9,625 bases of DNA. Source: Candidatus Rokuibacteriota bacterium. GTDB lineage: Bacteria > JAUVQV01. This document shows, in pieces, positions 1-7,640 of this stretch. The stretch spans positions 1 to 9,625 of the forward strand of contig JAUWCW010000052.1 in assembly GCA_030609125.1 (NCBI GenBank). The letters are read 5' to 3'. Every line of letters begins with the position of its first letter. Position 1 is the stretch's first letter. Both the position numbers and the translations under genes were made by a program. A model generated the notes under the pieces. That model had not been told where the DNA came from. It ran no database searches and was given only the letters and a program-made list of their open reading frames with translations.

Positions 1-1
1 C

Positions 2-3000
2 CGCTCCGGCGAGCGCTGGTCCCTCTCCGCCGACGCGGTGGAGATAGACATCAGCCTCTACTCGCTCTTTTTCCAGAAGGTGGGCGTGGCCAGGGCCAGG
101 CTCGTCCGTCCCCGGTTTCTTCAGAGAATCGACCCCGCGCCCGGCGGGGGGGGAGAGGAGAGCACCGCCCGCAAGGCCCGAAAGGGCCCCTTCGATATCG
201 CGTCCCTTCTGGGCAAGGGGTTTCCTTTTCGCGAGCTGGAAGTCGAGGAGGGGACAGTGCAGATCACGGAGGGAGAGGAGAGGAGACTCTTTCTCGAGGG
301 GATTCGCCTCTCCGCCTTCCTCTCCGGAGGGAGGCTCGTCACCGACCTCGGCTTCCGGGACGGCGTCTTCCGGCACCGGGGAGCGGACTGGGAACTGGGG
401 GAGGTGTCGCTGCGGGCCGCGCTCGACGGCGCCGGGGTGAACATCACTTCCTTCACGTTCCGCTCGCCCCTTCTGGACGGGAAAATTTCGGGCAAAGTGG
501 ACTACCTGGGGGGGGTGGAGCTGAAGGGCTCGGTGACGGGCCGCATCGGCGGCATCACCGAACACCTCGGCCTGGGCAGGAAACTGGACGGGTCCCTCTC
601 CTTCACGGGTGATGCGGGCGGCACCGTGCGCAAGCCGCACCTTGCGGGCCGCGCGGCCCTGATGAAGCCTCTTTTCAGAGGGGAACGCTGGCCGAGCGTG
701 AAGGGAACGGTGAGCTTCGACGACGGTGTGCTCACGTGGAAAGATCTTGTCGCCGCCGTGGAAAAGGGAAGGCTGCGATCTTCGGGGAGCGTGGATTTCA
801 GAGGCACGCTTCCCCGGTACGACGTTCGGGCCGACGTGAAGGAACTGCAGCCGCAGTACCTCCCCGGCGTCTCGGGCCCGGTCGGCGCGGTGAGGTCCGT
901 CAGCGGGAGCCTGTCCTGGTCGGGCGAGGGATTCAGGGAAGAGGATCTTTCCGGGTCCGGCTCGCTCGAGGCGCGTCTTCTTGTCCGGGGCTGGGAGCCC
1001 GGGGAGATCAGTCTCGCCGCCGAGGCGGCGCTTGACGGACCTTTTCTGGAGGTGACGAGGCTCGACGCCGGCAGCGGCACAGCGGTGATCCACTCTCTCG
1101 GGGTCTGGCGTCTCGGAGGTGACTTTGCCGCCTGGGTCGAGGGGGACTCGGGTGACCTGGCCGGGCTTTTCTCCCACTGGGGCATCGAGGACCTGGGCGG
1201 CCGCATATCCTTTCAAGGGGAGGTCGCGTCGTCCCCCTCCGGTGTCAGGTTCGACGGCCCCCTGCGCTGGGAGAGAGGCAGGGTCTTCAACCTGCGGGGA
1301 CTGGATCTGGAGGCGAACGTTTCGGCCGATCGCGAGAAGGTCTCCCTGTCGAACGGGCTTATCCGCTGGATGGGCGCCCGGATAAAGGCGGACGGGTCGG
1401 TGATGATCCCGGAGCGCCAGGTGGATCTTCTGACCACCTGGGAGGATCTGGCGGCGGGGAAAGTGGCTTCCGCCTTTGGACTCGATGCCGACGTGGACGG
1501 AAACATATCCCTGCAGGGGAGGATTCTCGGGGACTGGGAGAGGCCCACCCTCGCCGGTCGTTTCCAGGCCGAGAACCTTCGCTACGGCGGCGTCGTTGTC
1601 GAAAGGGCCGGAGGGAACCTCTCCTTTGCGTCGGGGCGCCTGAAGCTCTCCGAGGTCGCCGTAGGCTCCGGGACCTCGCTGCTCTCGTTCTCCGGCGAGG
1701 TGGACGAGCGGCGCCTGCTCACCGGAACGTTCAAGAGCACCGAATTCGACCTGAAGGATTTTCTTCCCGCCACCGCGGCGGACGTAGTGGGCATCATCGA
1801 GGGGCGCCTGCTGGGGACCCTCGAGAAACCCGTCGTGACCGGGGGTTACGAAGCGAACACGATGGACTACGAGAACTGGAGCTTCAAGGGGGCCCGGGGC
1901 AGTTTCGAGTACCGCGACGGCGCCTTCGCCCTCGAGGGCACCCTGGCGGAGAAGGAGAACCGCTATCTGTTGCGCGTGGAGCCGAGGGGGGCGTGGCCCT
2001 TCGAGGTCTCTCTCTCCCTGGGTCACTTCTCTCCGGAGCTTGCCCGGGAAGGTTTTCCGGGTATGCCGGACAAGCTGAAGGAGTCCCTGGAGGGCCTTTC
2101 CTTTCTCGCCGTGGGGGAGTTCCTCGCCGCGGGACACCTGAGGGATCTCGAATCCATCAGCGCCTCCCTGTCGGTGGAGACGATATGGGTCTACACCGAG
2201 GCCCAGACTCTGCAGAACGCCACGCCGCTGCGCGTCTCCTGGGTGGCGGGAGAGTTCTCGGTGTCGGATTTCACCCTCGTGGGGGAGGACTACCGTCTCT
2301 CCCTCTCCGGCCGGGGAAGCCGGAAGGAGGGGTGGAACATGGCCCTCGACGGCGAAGTCAACCTCGCGATCTTCCAGGACTTCTGGGGGGAACTGGAGGA
2401 AGTGGACGCCCCCGGCAGCGTCCACCTTGCCCTGAAGGGAGACTGGGATTCTCCGGAGATCGGAGGGAAAATCGGCTTCCGCGGCGGCTCCCTGAAACTC
2501 CGGTCTCTTCCCGAGCCCGTCCACGACCTCTCCGGCGAGGTCGAGCTGTCGGGAAATTCTATCGCGCTGAGCGATTTCTCCGGCCGCATGCGCGACGGGG
2601 CCTTCATCGCCGCCGGCACCTACGATTTCGACACCGACTACGTCAACCTTTTCGTCGAGGGACGGCTCGACCTTGCCCTCTTCAAGCGGCGGGTTCCCGG
2701 CGCGCGGGAGATGTCGGGCCCGGTGGAGGTCAGCATCTCACTCTCGGGGACCAGCTCCCGGCCGGAGATTCTCGGGGAGGCCCGCCTCGAGGGGGCGGAG
2801 ATCTTTCTTCTTTCCATGCCGGATAAGATCTCGGACCTGACCGGGTCCGTTCTCGTCGAGGAGAAGAGGTTGGTGCTGAGCGGCCTCGAGGGCCGCATGG
2901 GAAACGGAAGTCTCAGCCTGGGCGGGGAGATCGACTGGAGACAGGAGCCCGTGAAGATGGAACTTGCCCTGAGCGGCAGGAAGATCGTCTTCGTCGTCCC

Positions 3001-3919
3001 CGATATCGCCAAAGCCCTGATCGACACCGACCTTACCCTCTCCGGGGACTTTGAGAGCCCGAAGCTTTCGGGGAAGGTCGACATTCTCAAGGCGAGGTAC
3101 TTCAGGGAGTTCAAGGACAAGATCAGGAACATCCCGGGCCTCTCTCCCGGGGGGGAGGAGGCGGAAGAAAAGACACGCTCCGTGGGCCCGGACTGGGACG
3201 TCATGACCCTCGACATCCGGGTCAATGCCGCCGACCGCTTCTGGATCTCCAACAGCATGGCCGAGCTGGAAAACAGCGTGGGCCTTCACGTGGGCGGAAC
3301 CGTGCAGGATCCCGATCTCGACGGCGAGGTGACTCTCCTGCGCGGGAAGGTGACCTACTTCAACCGGCGCTTCGAGCTCTTCAGCGGCCGGATCTTCAAC
3401 GTCTCGCCCGGGGTCAACCCCGTTCTCGAGGCCCAGGCGGAGGTCTCGGTGGGGTCGACCAGGATCTACCTCCTCCTGGAAGGGCCGCTGCGCAAGCCGA
3501 CCCTTCAGCTGACGTCGGTCCCCCCCTACAGCCAGGAGGATCTTTTTGCTCTCCTCGCCGTGGGCTACACCCGGTCGAGTCTGGAGGAGCAGAAAGGGGA
3601 GAACCTGGCCATCGGGGCGGCTATCGTCCTCAGCACCCCCGTGGTCGAGCAACTCAGGGACGGGGCCCGGGAGGTGACGGGCATAGAGATCTTCCAGGTC
3701 GATCCCTCTTTCGGCGAGGACGAGGGGACAGCCCGCGTCACCGTCGGCACCCAGCTGTCGGACCGACTCTACATGAGCGCCAGCCAGAGCATCGGCGTCA
3801 CCGAGGAACAGCAGGTGCGGCTCGAGTACCAGCTGTTTGACTACTTCTCCGTCCTGGGCCAGCAGCTCCGGCAGGGGATCTACGCCATTGACCTTGTCTT
3901 CAGCTATGACTTTCGGTAA
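2..3919 (+). CDS. tamB: TamB-like translocation and assembly module protein (5'-truncated by window edge)
   Basis: Large inner-membrane-anchored periplasmic protein of the TamB (DUF490) family, whose members bridge to an Omp85 protein and act in outer-membrane protein assembly or phospholipid transport. The frame is open from base 2, so the true start and the signal anchor lie upstream; the GTG at 38 is only the first internal start-like codon. About 1305 residues are visible, against roughly 1260 for full-length E. coli TamB. Counting from codon 38, the protein is a long run of beta-rich segments carrying a recurrent G-x(3-5)-P-x-[LIV] motif, with prolines at about 200, 503, 598, 806, 909, 1008, 1092 and 1154. 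Such repeats fit the groove-like 'beta-taco' fold. The last 300 residues match TamB C-terminal domains: a segment GRIFNVSPGVNP, then LEGPLRKPTLQLTS, a YSQEDLFALLAVGY stretch and a VTVGTQLSDRLYMSASQ stretch before the end in SYDFR. The next gene is an Omp85 protein 20 nt downstream, as expected for a tam operon. The family call is firm; the exact substrate is not known. Confidence 0.9.
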   Translation, partial: RSGERWSLSADAVEIDISLYSLFFQKVGVARARLVRPRFLQRIDPAPGGGGEESTARKARKGPFDIASLLGKGFPFRELEVEEGTVQITEGEERRLFLEGIRLSAFLSGGRLVTDLGFRDGVFRHRGADWELGEVSLRAALDGAGVNITSFTFRSPLLDGKISGKVDYLGGVELKGSVTGRIGGITEHLGLGRKLDGSLSFTGDAGGTVRKPHLAGRAALMKPLFRGERWPSVKGTVSFDDGVLTWKDLVAAVEKGRLRSSGSVDFRGTLPRYDVRADVKELQPQYLPGVSGPVGAVRSVSGSLSWSGEGFREEDLSGSGSLEARLLVRGWEPGEISLAAEAALDGPFLEVTRLDAGSGTAVIHSLGVWRLGGDFAAWVEGDSGDLAGLFSHWGIEDLGGRISFQGEVASSPSGVRFDGPLRWERGRVFNLRGLDLEANVSADREKVSLSNGLIRWMGARIKADGSVMIPERQVDLLTTWEDLAAGKVASAFGLDADVDGNISLQGRILGDWERPTLAGRFQAENLRYGGVVVERAGGNLSFASGRLKLSEVAVGSGTSLLSFSGEVDERRLLTGTFKSTEFDLKDFLPATAADVVGIIEGRLLGTLEKPVVTGGYEANTMDYENWSFKGARGSFEYRDGAFALEGTLAEKENRYLLRVEPRGAWPFEVSLSLGHFSPELAREGFPGMPDKLKESLEGLSFLAVGEFLAAGHLRDLESISASLSVETIWVYTEAQTLQNATPLRVSWVAGEFSVSDFTLVGEDYRLSLSGRGSRKEGWNMALDGEVNLAIFQDFWGELEEVDAPGSVHLALKGDWDSPEIGGKIGFRGGSLKLRSLPEPVHDLSGEVELSGNSIALSDFSGRMRDGAFIAAGTYDFDTDYVNLFVEGRLDLALFKRRVPGAREMSGPVEVSISLSGTSSRPEILGEARLEGAEIFLLSMPDKISDLTGSVLVEEKRLVLSGLEGRMGNGSLSLGGEIDWRQEPVKMELALSGRKIVFVVPDIAKALIDTDLTLSGDFESPKLSGKVDILKARYFREFKDKIRNIPGLSPGGEEAEEKTRSVGPDWDVMTLDIRVNAADRFWISNSMAELENSVGLHVGGTVQDPDLDGEVTLLRGKVTYFNRRFELFSGRIFNVSPGVNPVLEAQAEVSVGSTRIYLLLEGPLRKPTLQLTSVPPYSQEDLFALLAVGYTRSSLEEQKGENLAIGAAIVLSTPVVEQLRDGAREVTGIEIFQVDPSFGEDEGTARVTVGTQLSDRLYMSASQSIGVTEEQQVRLEYQLFDYFSVLGQQLRQGIYAIDLVFSYDFR

Positions 3920-3925
3920 GGGTTT

Positions 3926-3932
3926 GTGAGGG
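3926..3932 (+). promoter_or_regulatory. Ribosome binding site of the Omp85 gene
   Basis: GTGAGGG lies in the 20-nt gap between the tamB stop and the ATG at 3940, with 7 nt between the purine-rich core and the start. It supports that start codon. No promoter is visible in the gap, so this gene is probably translated from the tamB transcript. Confidence 0.6.
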
Positions 3933-3939
3933 CCCTTCC

Positions 3940-6720
3940 ATGACCCGGTGCGTGTCGGCAGCGTTCCTTCTCGTCTGTTTCCTCGGCACGGCGGCAGAGG
4001 CGGTGACCGTCAGCCGCGTCGAGTTCGAGGAGCGGCCGCGCCTGTCGAGATACTCCCTTTCCGAGATGGTGACCGTTCACCCCGGGGACGAGTTCAGCCC
4101 CGGTCTGCCTGAGCGCAACAAACGTCTTCTGGAGGCCACGGGCCTCTTCCGGAGCGTGGAGGTGGAGACCTTCGTGGATGAGGGGGGCGCCCGTCTTCTC
4201 TTCAAGGTCGTTCCCTACGAGCTCGTCGGCGACGTCTCCGTAGAGGGCAATTTTCTCATCCTCAAGAAAGGCCTCGTCAGGGTTCTGCGCCTCAAAGAGG
4301 GAGACGAGTTCAGCGAGGCCGGGATGCGTTCCGACGCTGCCGCCCTCATGCGCATCTACGAGAACGAGGGCTACCACGGCACGCTGGTCCGGACCGAGCT
4401 GGAGCACGGAGAGGAGACGGTCTCCGTCACGTACCGCATCAGCGAGGGCAAGCCGGGGATCGTCAGGAAGATCGGCTTCGAGGGGAACGAGACAGTTCCC
4501 GCGGCTGATCTGACGCCTCTGATGAAGCTTACGCTCTTGACCTTCTACCGCCAGGATGATCTGTCGGAGAGCGTGGACAGGGTCGAAAAGTTCTACCGCG
4601 ACAGGGGCTTTCTCGACGTCACCGTCAGCGCCGGCGTCGATCGGGGGGAGGGGGTCGTCCTTCCCGCCTTCTCCTTCGTCAACCCCATCAAGGCACTGGC
4701 GACGCTCCTTCCGGGCCAGTACGAGGTGGTGGACGTGGTCTTTCGCATACAGGAGGGGCAGCGGTACGAAATCGAGCTTCTCGGGGTTGAGAGCTTCAGC
4801 AGGGACGACCTTCTCTCCCGCCTCACCTTCACCGAGACGGGCTTTTTCGATGAGCACGAGGCGGACCTGAGCCGCCGGCGGATCCTTGACTACTATCAGC
4901 AGCGGGGCTACTACGAGGCGGCGGTTGATTTCGATCTCGACCGGGAGGGAGGCCGCATCACCTACGAAATTCAGGAGGGTGAGCAGTACCGCGTCAGCGC
5001 CGTGATGCTGGAGGGGGTGAGCTTTTTCGATGAGGATCTGCTTCGCTCCAAGCTGAAGCTGTGGAAGGAGGCGCCCGAGGGAGAGAGGTTTCTGCGGCGG
5101 GACTACCTGGAGGGGGCCCCCGGCAGGATACTGGACCATTACCGCTACGAGGGCTTCCTGGAGGCGGAGGTCTCACCCGCGCAGGTCCGGTTCGGCGATT
5201 CCCCGGAGGAGACGGTGGTGACGTTCACCGTGGTGGAGGGGGTGCAGACCCTGGTGGGGGAAATCACCTTCGGGGGGGTGACCGCCGTCGATGAGGAAGA
5301 TCTTCGAGAGCTTCTCCGCAGCCGGGAGGAGCTCCCCTACCGTCCCGGCTGGGTGACGAGGGACAAGGAGAGCATCCTGCGCGCCGTCAGCGCCGAAGGG
5401 TATCCGCGCTGCCGGGTGCGGGAGGACATCTTCTTCTCCGTCGGCCGCGGCAGGGCGGACATCCACTTCGTCGTCGACGAAGGGGAGAGGCGCCGCCTCG
5501 GCAAGGTGCTGGTCGTCGGCAACCGCAAGACGAAGCAGAACGTCATCCGCCGCGAGATCCCCCTCGCCGCCGGCGCTCCCTACGGCTTCGGCGCCGTGGC
5601 GGAGGGCAAGCGAAACCTCTACGGTCTCGGCTATTTCGAAGAGGTCACCGTCATTGCGCCGAAGCCCGTGGAAGGTGAGCAGGAGCAGGACCTGGTGGTC
5701 AGCGTACGGGAGCGCCCGTCGGGAAGAATCAGCGTCGGTGCGGGCTACGGTTCCAGGGAGCGCTTCCGGGGCTTCGTTGAGATAGGTGAGAGCAACCTCT
5801 TCGGCAGGGGAAGGGGGCTGAGCCTGCGCGTGAAGGCGAGCACCATCGACCGGCGCATCGACCTCTTCTACCGCGAGCCCTGGCCCTTCGGCCACAGGCT
5901 CAACAGCGAGGCCGACCTCTTCGATGAGTTCCGGGAGGAGGTCTCCTACGACGTCATCAGCCGCGGCATCAACATAGGTGTCAAGAAGGAGTATCGGGAG
6001 CTTTTCACGCTCAACCTCAGGTACCGCTTCGAGTTCGTCGAGTACGACAACGTCAAGTTCGAGTTCGACGACCCGGAGGAGCTGGCGCGGCAGGTGGACG
6101 ACGTGGACCCGATCAACATCTCCAGCGTCATCGCCCTTCTGGGCTACGACCTGCGCGACAACCCCGTCAATCCCCACCGGGGCTCCTATCATCTGGCCGG
6201 GGTGGAGGTGGCGACGGAGCTGCTCGGCGGGGACACGAGGTTCAACAAGTACACCTTCGAGACCTCCTGGTATTTCCCCACGGGTGAGCGCAGCGAGGTG
6301 GCCCTGGGTTTCAGGGGCGGGTTTTCCCAGACCTTCACGGGCTTCGAGAGCCTGCCCCTCTCGGAGCGGTTCTTCCTCGGCGGGGCGCGGGGCGTGAGGG
6401 GATGGCCCGAGGACGAGGTGGGCCCCACGGACGACGCGGGCAACCCCCTCGGCGGCGACGCCTATGCCCTGGGGATCGCCGAGTACCGGTTTCCGCTGGG
6501 GAAGAAGAGATGGCAGGGGGTGGCGTTTTTCGACGTCGGCAACGTCTGGGCCGACCTGGGGCAGATCCAGCCGACGGATGCCAGGTACGCCGTCGGCGTG
6601 GGCCTGCGCTACAACACCCTGGTGGGCCCCCTGCGCCTCGACTACGGCCTCAAGCTCAACCCCGACCCGGGCGAGTCCGCCGGCCGGCTCTACTTCAACA
6701 TCGGCTTCCCCTTCCAATAG
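3940..6720 (+). CDS. Omp85/BamA-superfamily outer membrane protein with seven apparent POTRA domains (TamA-like partner of TamB)
   Basis: Outer-membrane beta-barrel protein of the Omp85 superfamily, which inserts other proteins into the outer membrane or partners TamB. The start is supported by an upstream GAGGG and a clear signal peptide: a hydrophobic core at residues 7-16 and predicted cleavage after AEA at 21. Successive POTRA-like units can be read at about 22-95, 96-172, 173-275, 276-349, 350-436, 437-517 and 519-595. Each shows the usual pattern of a strand with a G-V/N turn, a DxLxxxL helix, a YxxxGY/F helix and a closing strand ending in xxEG. Unit 3 carries an extra, partly hydrophobic stretch at about 238-261. 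The barrel spans about 597-926, starting RISVGAGYGS, with the conserved VRGW (the VRGF/Y-type loop-6 motif) at 819-822. It ends LYFNIGFPFQ, an aromatic-rich beta signal with an extra final Gln. At 926 aa it is longer than E. coli BamA (810) or TamA (577). Position next to tamB suggests a TamA role, but POTRA number and length are more BamA-like, so no gene symbol is given. Confidence 0.9.
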   Translation: MTRCVSAAFLLVCFLGTAAEAVTVSRVEFEERPRLSRYSLSEMVTVHPGDEFSPGLPERNKRLLEATGLFRSVEVETFVDEGGARLLFKVVPYELVGDVSVEGNFLILKKGLVRVLRLKEGDEFSEAGMRSDAAALMRIYENEGYHGTLVRTELEHGEETVSVTYRISEGKPGIVRKIGFEGNETVPAADLTPLMKLTLLTFYRQDDLSESVDRVEKFYRDRGFLDVTVSAGVDRGEGVVLPAFSFVNPIKALATLLPGQYEVVDVVFRIQEGQRYEIELLGVESFSRDDLLSRLTFTETGFFDEHEADLSRRRILDYYQQRGYYEAAVDFDLDREGGRITYEIQEGEQYRVSAVMLEGVSFFDEDLLRSKLKLWKEAPEGERFLRRDYLEGAPGRILDHYRYEGFLEAEVSPAQVRFGDSPEETVVTFTVVEGVQTLVGEITFGGVTAVDEEDLRELLRSREELPYRPGWVTRDKESILRAVSAEGYPRCRVREDIFFSVGRGRADIHFVVDEGERRRLGKVLVVGNRKTKQNVIRREIPLAAGAPYGFGAVAEGKRNLYGLGYFEEVTVIAPKPVEGEQEQDLVVSVRERPSGRISVGAGYGSRERFRGFVEIGESNLFGRGRGLSLRVKASTIDRRIDLFYREPWPFGHRLNSEADLFDEFREEVSYDVISRGINIGVKKEYRELFTLNLRYRFEFVEYDNVKFEFDDPEELARQVDDVDPINISSVIALLGYDLRDNPVNPHRGSYHLAGVEVATELLGGDTRFNKYTFETSWYFPTGERSEVALGFRGGFSQTFTGFESLPLSERFFLGGARGVRGWPEDEVGPTDDAGNPLGGDAYALGIAEYRFPLGKKRWQGVAFFDVGNVWADLGQIQPTDARYAVGVGLRYNTLVGPLRLDYGLKLNPDPGESAGRLYFNIGFPFQ

Positions 6721-6724
6721 GGGG

Positions 6725-6850
6725 GTTCTCACGGGATCTTTTCCGCCCTGACGGCGTTGCGCCCTGCCTCGCTTGTGCGGCGTACAGCAGTACGCCTCCG
6801 CGCTCACCAGGGCGGCGCCTTGTCAGGACGCAAAATCTCTCCGTGAGAAC
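6725..6850. repeat. About 126-bp imperfect palindrome with a nested hairpin (REP- or MITE-like intergenic element)
   Basis: Directly after the Omp85 stop, GTTCTCACGG at 6725-6734 is perfectly complementary to CCGTGAGAAC at 6841-6850. Further in, TTTTCCGCCCTGAC at 6739-6752 pairs with mismatches to GTCAGGACGCAAAA at 6822-6835, and CGCCCTG at 6760-6766 pairs with CAGGGCG at 6808-6814. The centre is a tight hairpin, GGCGTAC at 6779-6785 against GTACGCC at 6790-6796, with loop AGCA. A symmetric element in a non-coding gap, with arms preserved over the whole length, is typical of dispersed palindromic repeats or small non-autonomous elements. Its RNA could also protect or terminate the tam transcript. 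There is no clear T-run after it, so it is not called a plain terminator. Whether it is repeated elsewhere in the genome cannot be seen here. Confidence 0.75.
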
Positions 6851-6904
6851 GCCGACCCCGGGCCCCCTCTCTCACAGGCAGCCTCGACGCCGCGCGGCTC
6901 CATG

Positions 6905-6933
6905 TTGGTGGTAGACCCGACTCCTGCTATCGT
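6905..6933 (+). promoter_or_regulatory. Possible extended -10 promoter for lolA
   Basis: TTGGTG at 6905-6910 and TATCGT at 6928-6933 are separated by 17 bp, and the -10 is preceded by TGC, giving an extended -10. Each box is an imperfect match to the sigma-70 consensus. Transcription would begin near 6940. That leaves almost no leader for an ATG at 6948 but a normal short leader for the GTG at 6972. Read by eye, so tentative. Confidence 0.3.
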
Positions 6934-6947
6934 GATACGGTGATTAA

Positions 6948-7640
6948 ATGAGCAGTCAGAGGCAGGTTTTCGTGAAAATACTCATACGCAGACTGTTGAC
7001 GGGGCTTACGGTCCTCACCCTTTTCACGGTGGGCGCACCCGCCGCCTCATGCGCCATAAGCGCCGCCGAGGTTGCCCGGGGGGTGGAGGGGAAATACGCT
7101 TCCCTTCAGGACCTCTCGGCCGACTTCCGGCAGGAGAGCAGAATCGTCTCCCTGGGGCGCACCCGCATAAAAAGCGGGACCATGCGCTTCGAGAAACCGG
7201 GGAAAATGCGTTGGGACTACGACGCCCCGGAACCGCAGACCCTCGTCTCCGACGGCACTACGCTCTGGTACTTCAGGCCCGGGCAGAACCAGGTGGTTAT
7301 CCGGGACCTGGGGCGGGCCTTCACGAACCGGACGCCCCTGCTCTTTCTTTTCGGGGAGGGGAGTCTCGCCGAAGAGTTCACCTGGGAGGAAGAGGACCTT
7401 TCGGGGAGCGGCGACGGGACCTACACCCTCGCCATGCGGCCCCGCCGGGAGACCCCCGATCTGGTCGCCCTCACCCTCGAGGTCAGGGCGGGGGACTTCA
7501 GCATAGGCGCAACTGTCCTGGAGGACGCCTTCGGGAACGTCACGCGCCTGGAGTTCTCCGGGGAGGAGGAGAACCGGGGCCTGCAGGACGAGATCTTTCA
7601 GTTTGAAGTGCCGCCGGGTGCGGAAGTGATACGGCCATGA
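6948..7640 (+). CDS. lolA: LolA-like outer membrane lipoprotein carrier protein
   Basis: Periplasmic chaperone that takes lipoproteins released by the LolCDE transporter and carries them to the outer membrane. Numbered from the ATG at 6948, a signal peptide core runs at about residues 16-30, with cleavage likely near SCA-I at 36. The mature part, about 190 aa, has family hallmarks: DLSADFRQ at 55-62, GTMRFEKPGKMRWDYDAP at 77-93, then a VSDGTTLWYF stretch, and near the end DAFGNVTRLEF plus FQFEVPPGAEV. Mature length is close to E. coli LolA (182). The GTG at 6972 is a good alternative start: AGAGG lies 9 nt upstream and the resulting N-terminus, MKILIRRLL, is a more typical signal peptide, whereas the ATG has only a weak GGTG before it. 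Cys35 at the end of the signal region forms a poor lipobox (A-A-S-C), so a lipid-anchored form is possible but unlikely. The gene overlaps the next one by ATGA. Confidence 0.9.
   Translation: MSSQRQVFVKILIRRLLTGLTVLTLFTVGAPAASCAISAAEVARGVEGKYASLQDLSADFRQESRIVSLGRTRIKSGTMRFEKPGKMRWDYDAPEPQTLVSDGTTLWYFRPGQNQVVIRDLGRAFTNRTPLLFLFGEGSLAEEFTWEEEDLSGSGDGTYTLAMRPRRETPDLVALTLEVRAGDFSIGATVLEDAFGNVTRLEFSGEEENRGLQDEIFQFEVPPGAEVIRP

Noticed and set aside
1993-2826. Open frame of 277 codons on the + strand inside tamB
   Set aside because: It runs in another frame within the continuous TamB coding region and encodes an Arg/Gly/Pro-rich product typical of off-frame translation of GC-rich DNA.
3904-5139. Open frame of 411 codons on the - strand
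   Set aside because: It is an antisense shadow of the start of the Omp85 gene, with the same biased composition and no domain or convincing ribosome site.
5173-6807. Open frame of 544 codons on the - strand opposite the Omp85 gene
   Set aside because: It lies opposite a gene with clear signal peptide, POTRA and barrel features, and its product is low-complexity (Val/Glu/Ala/Leu-rich) with no recognisable domain. Long antisense frames are expected in DNA with high GC at third codon positions.
6402-6914. Open frame running from the Omp85 gene into the intergenic gap
   Set aside because: It is off-frame to the barrel domain, gives an Arg/Pro-rich product without homology, and reads through the palindrome.
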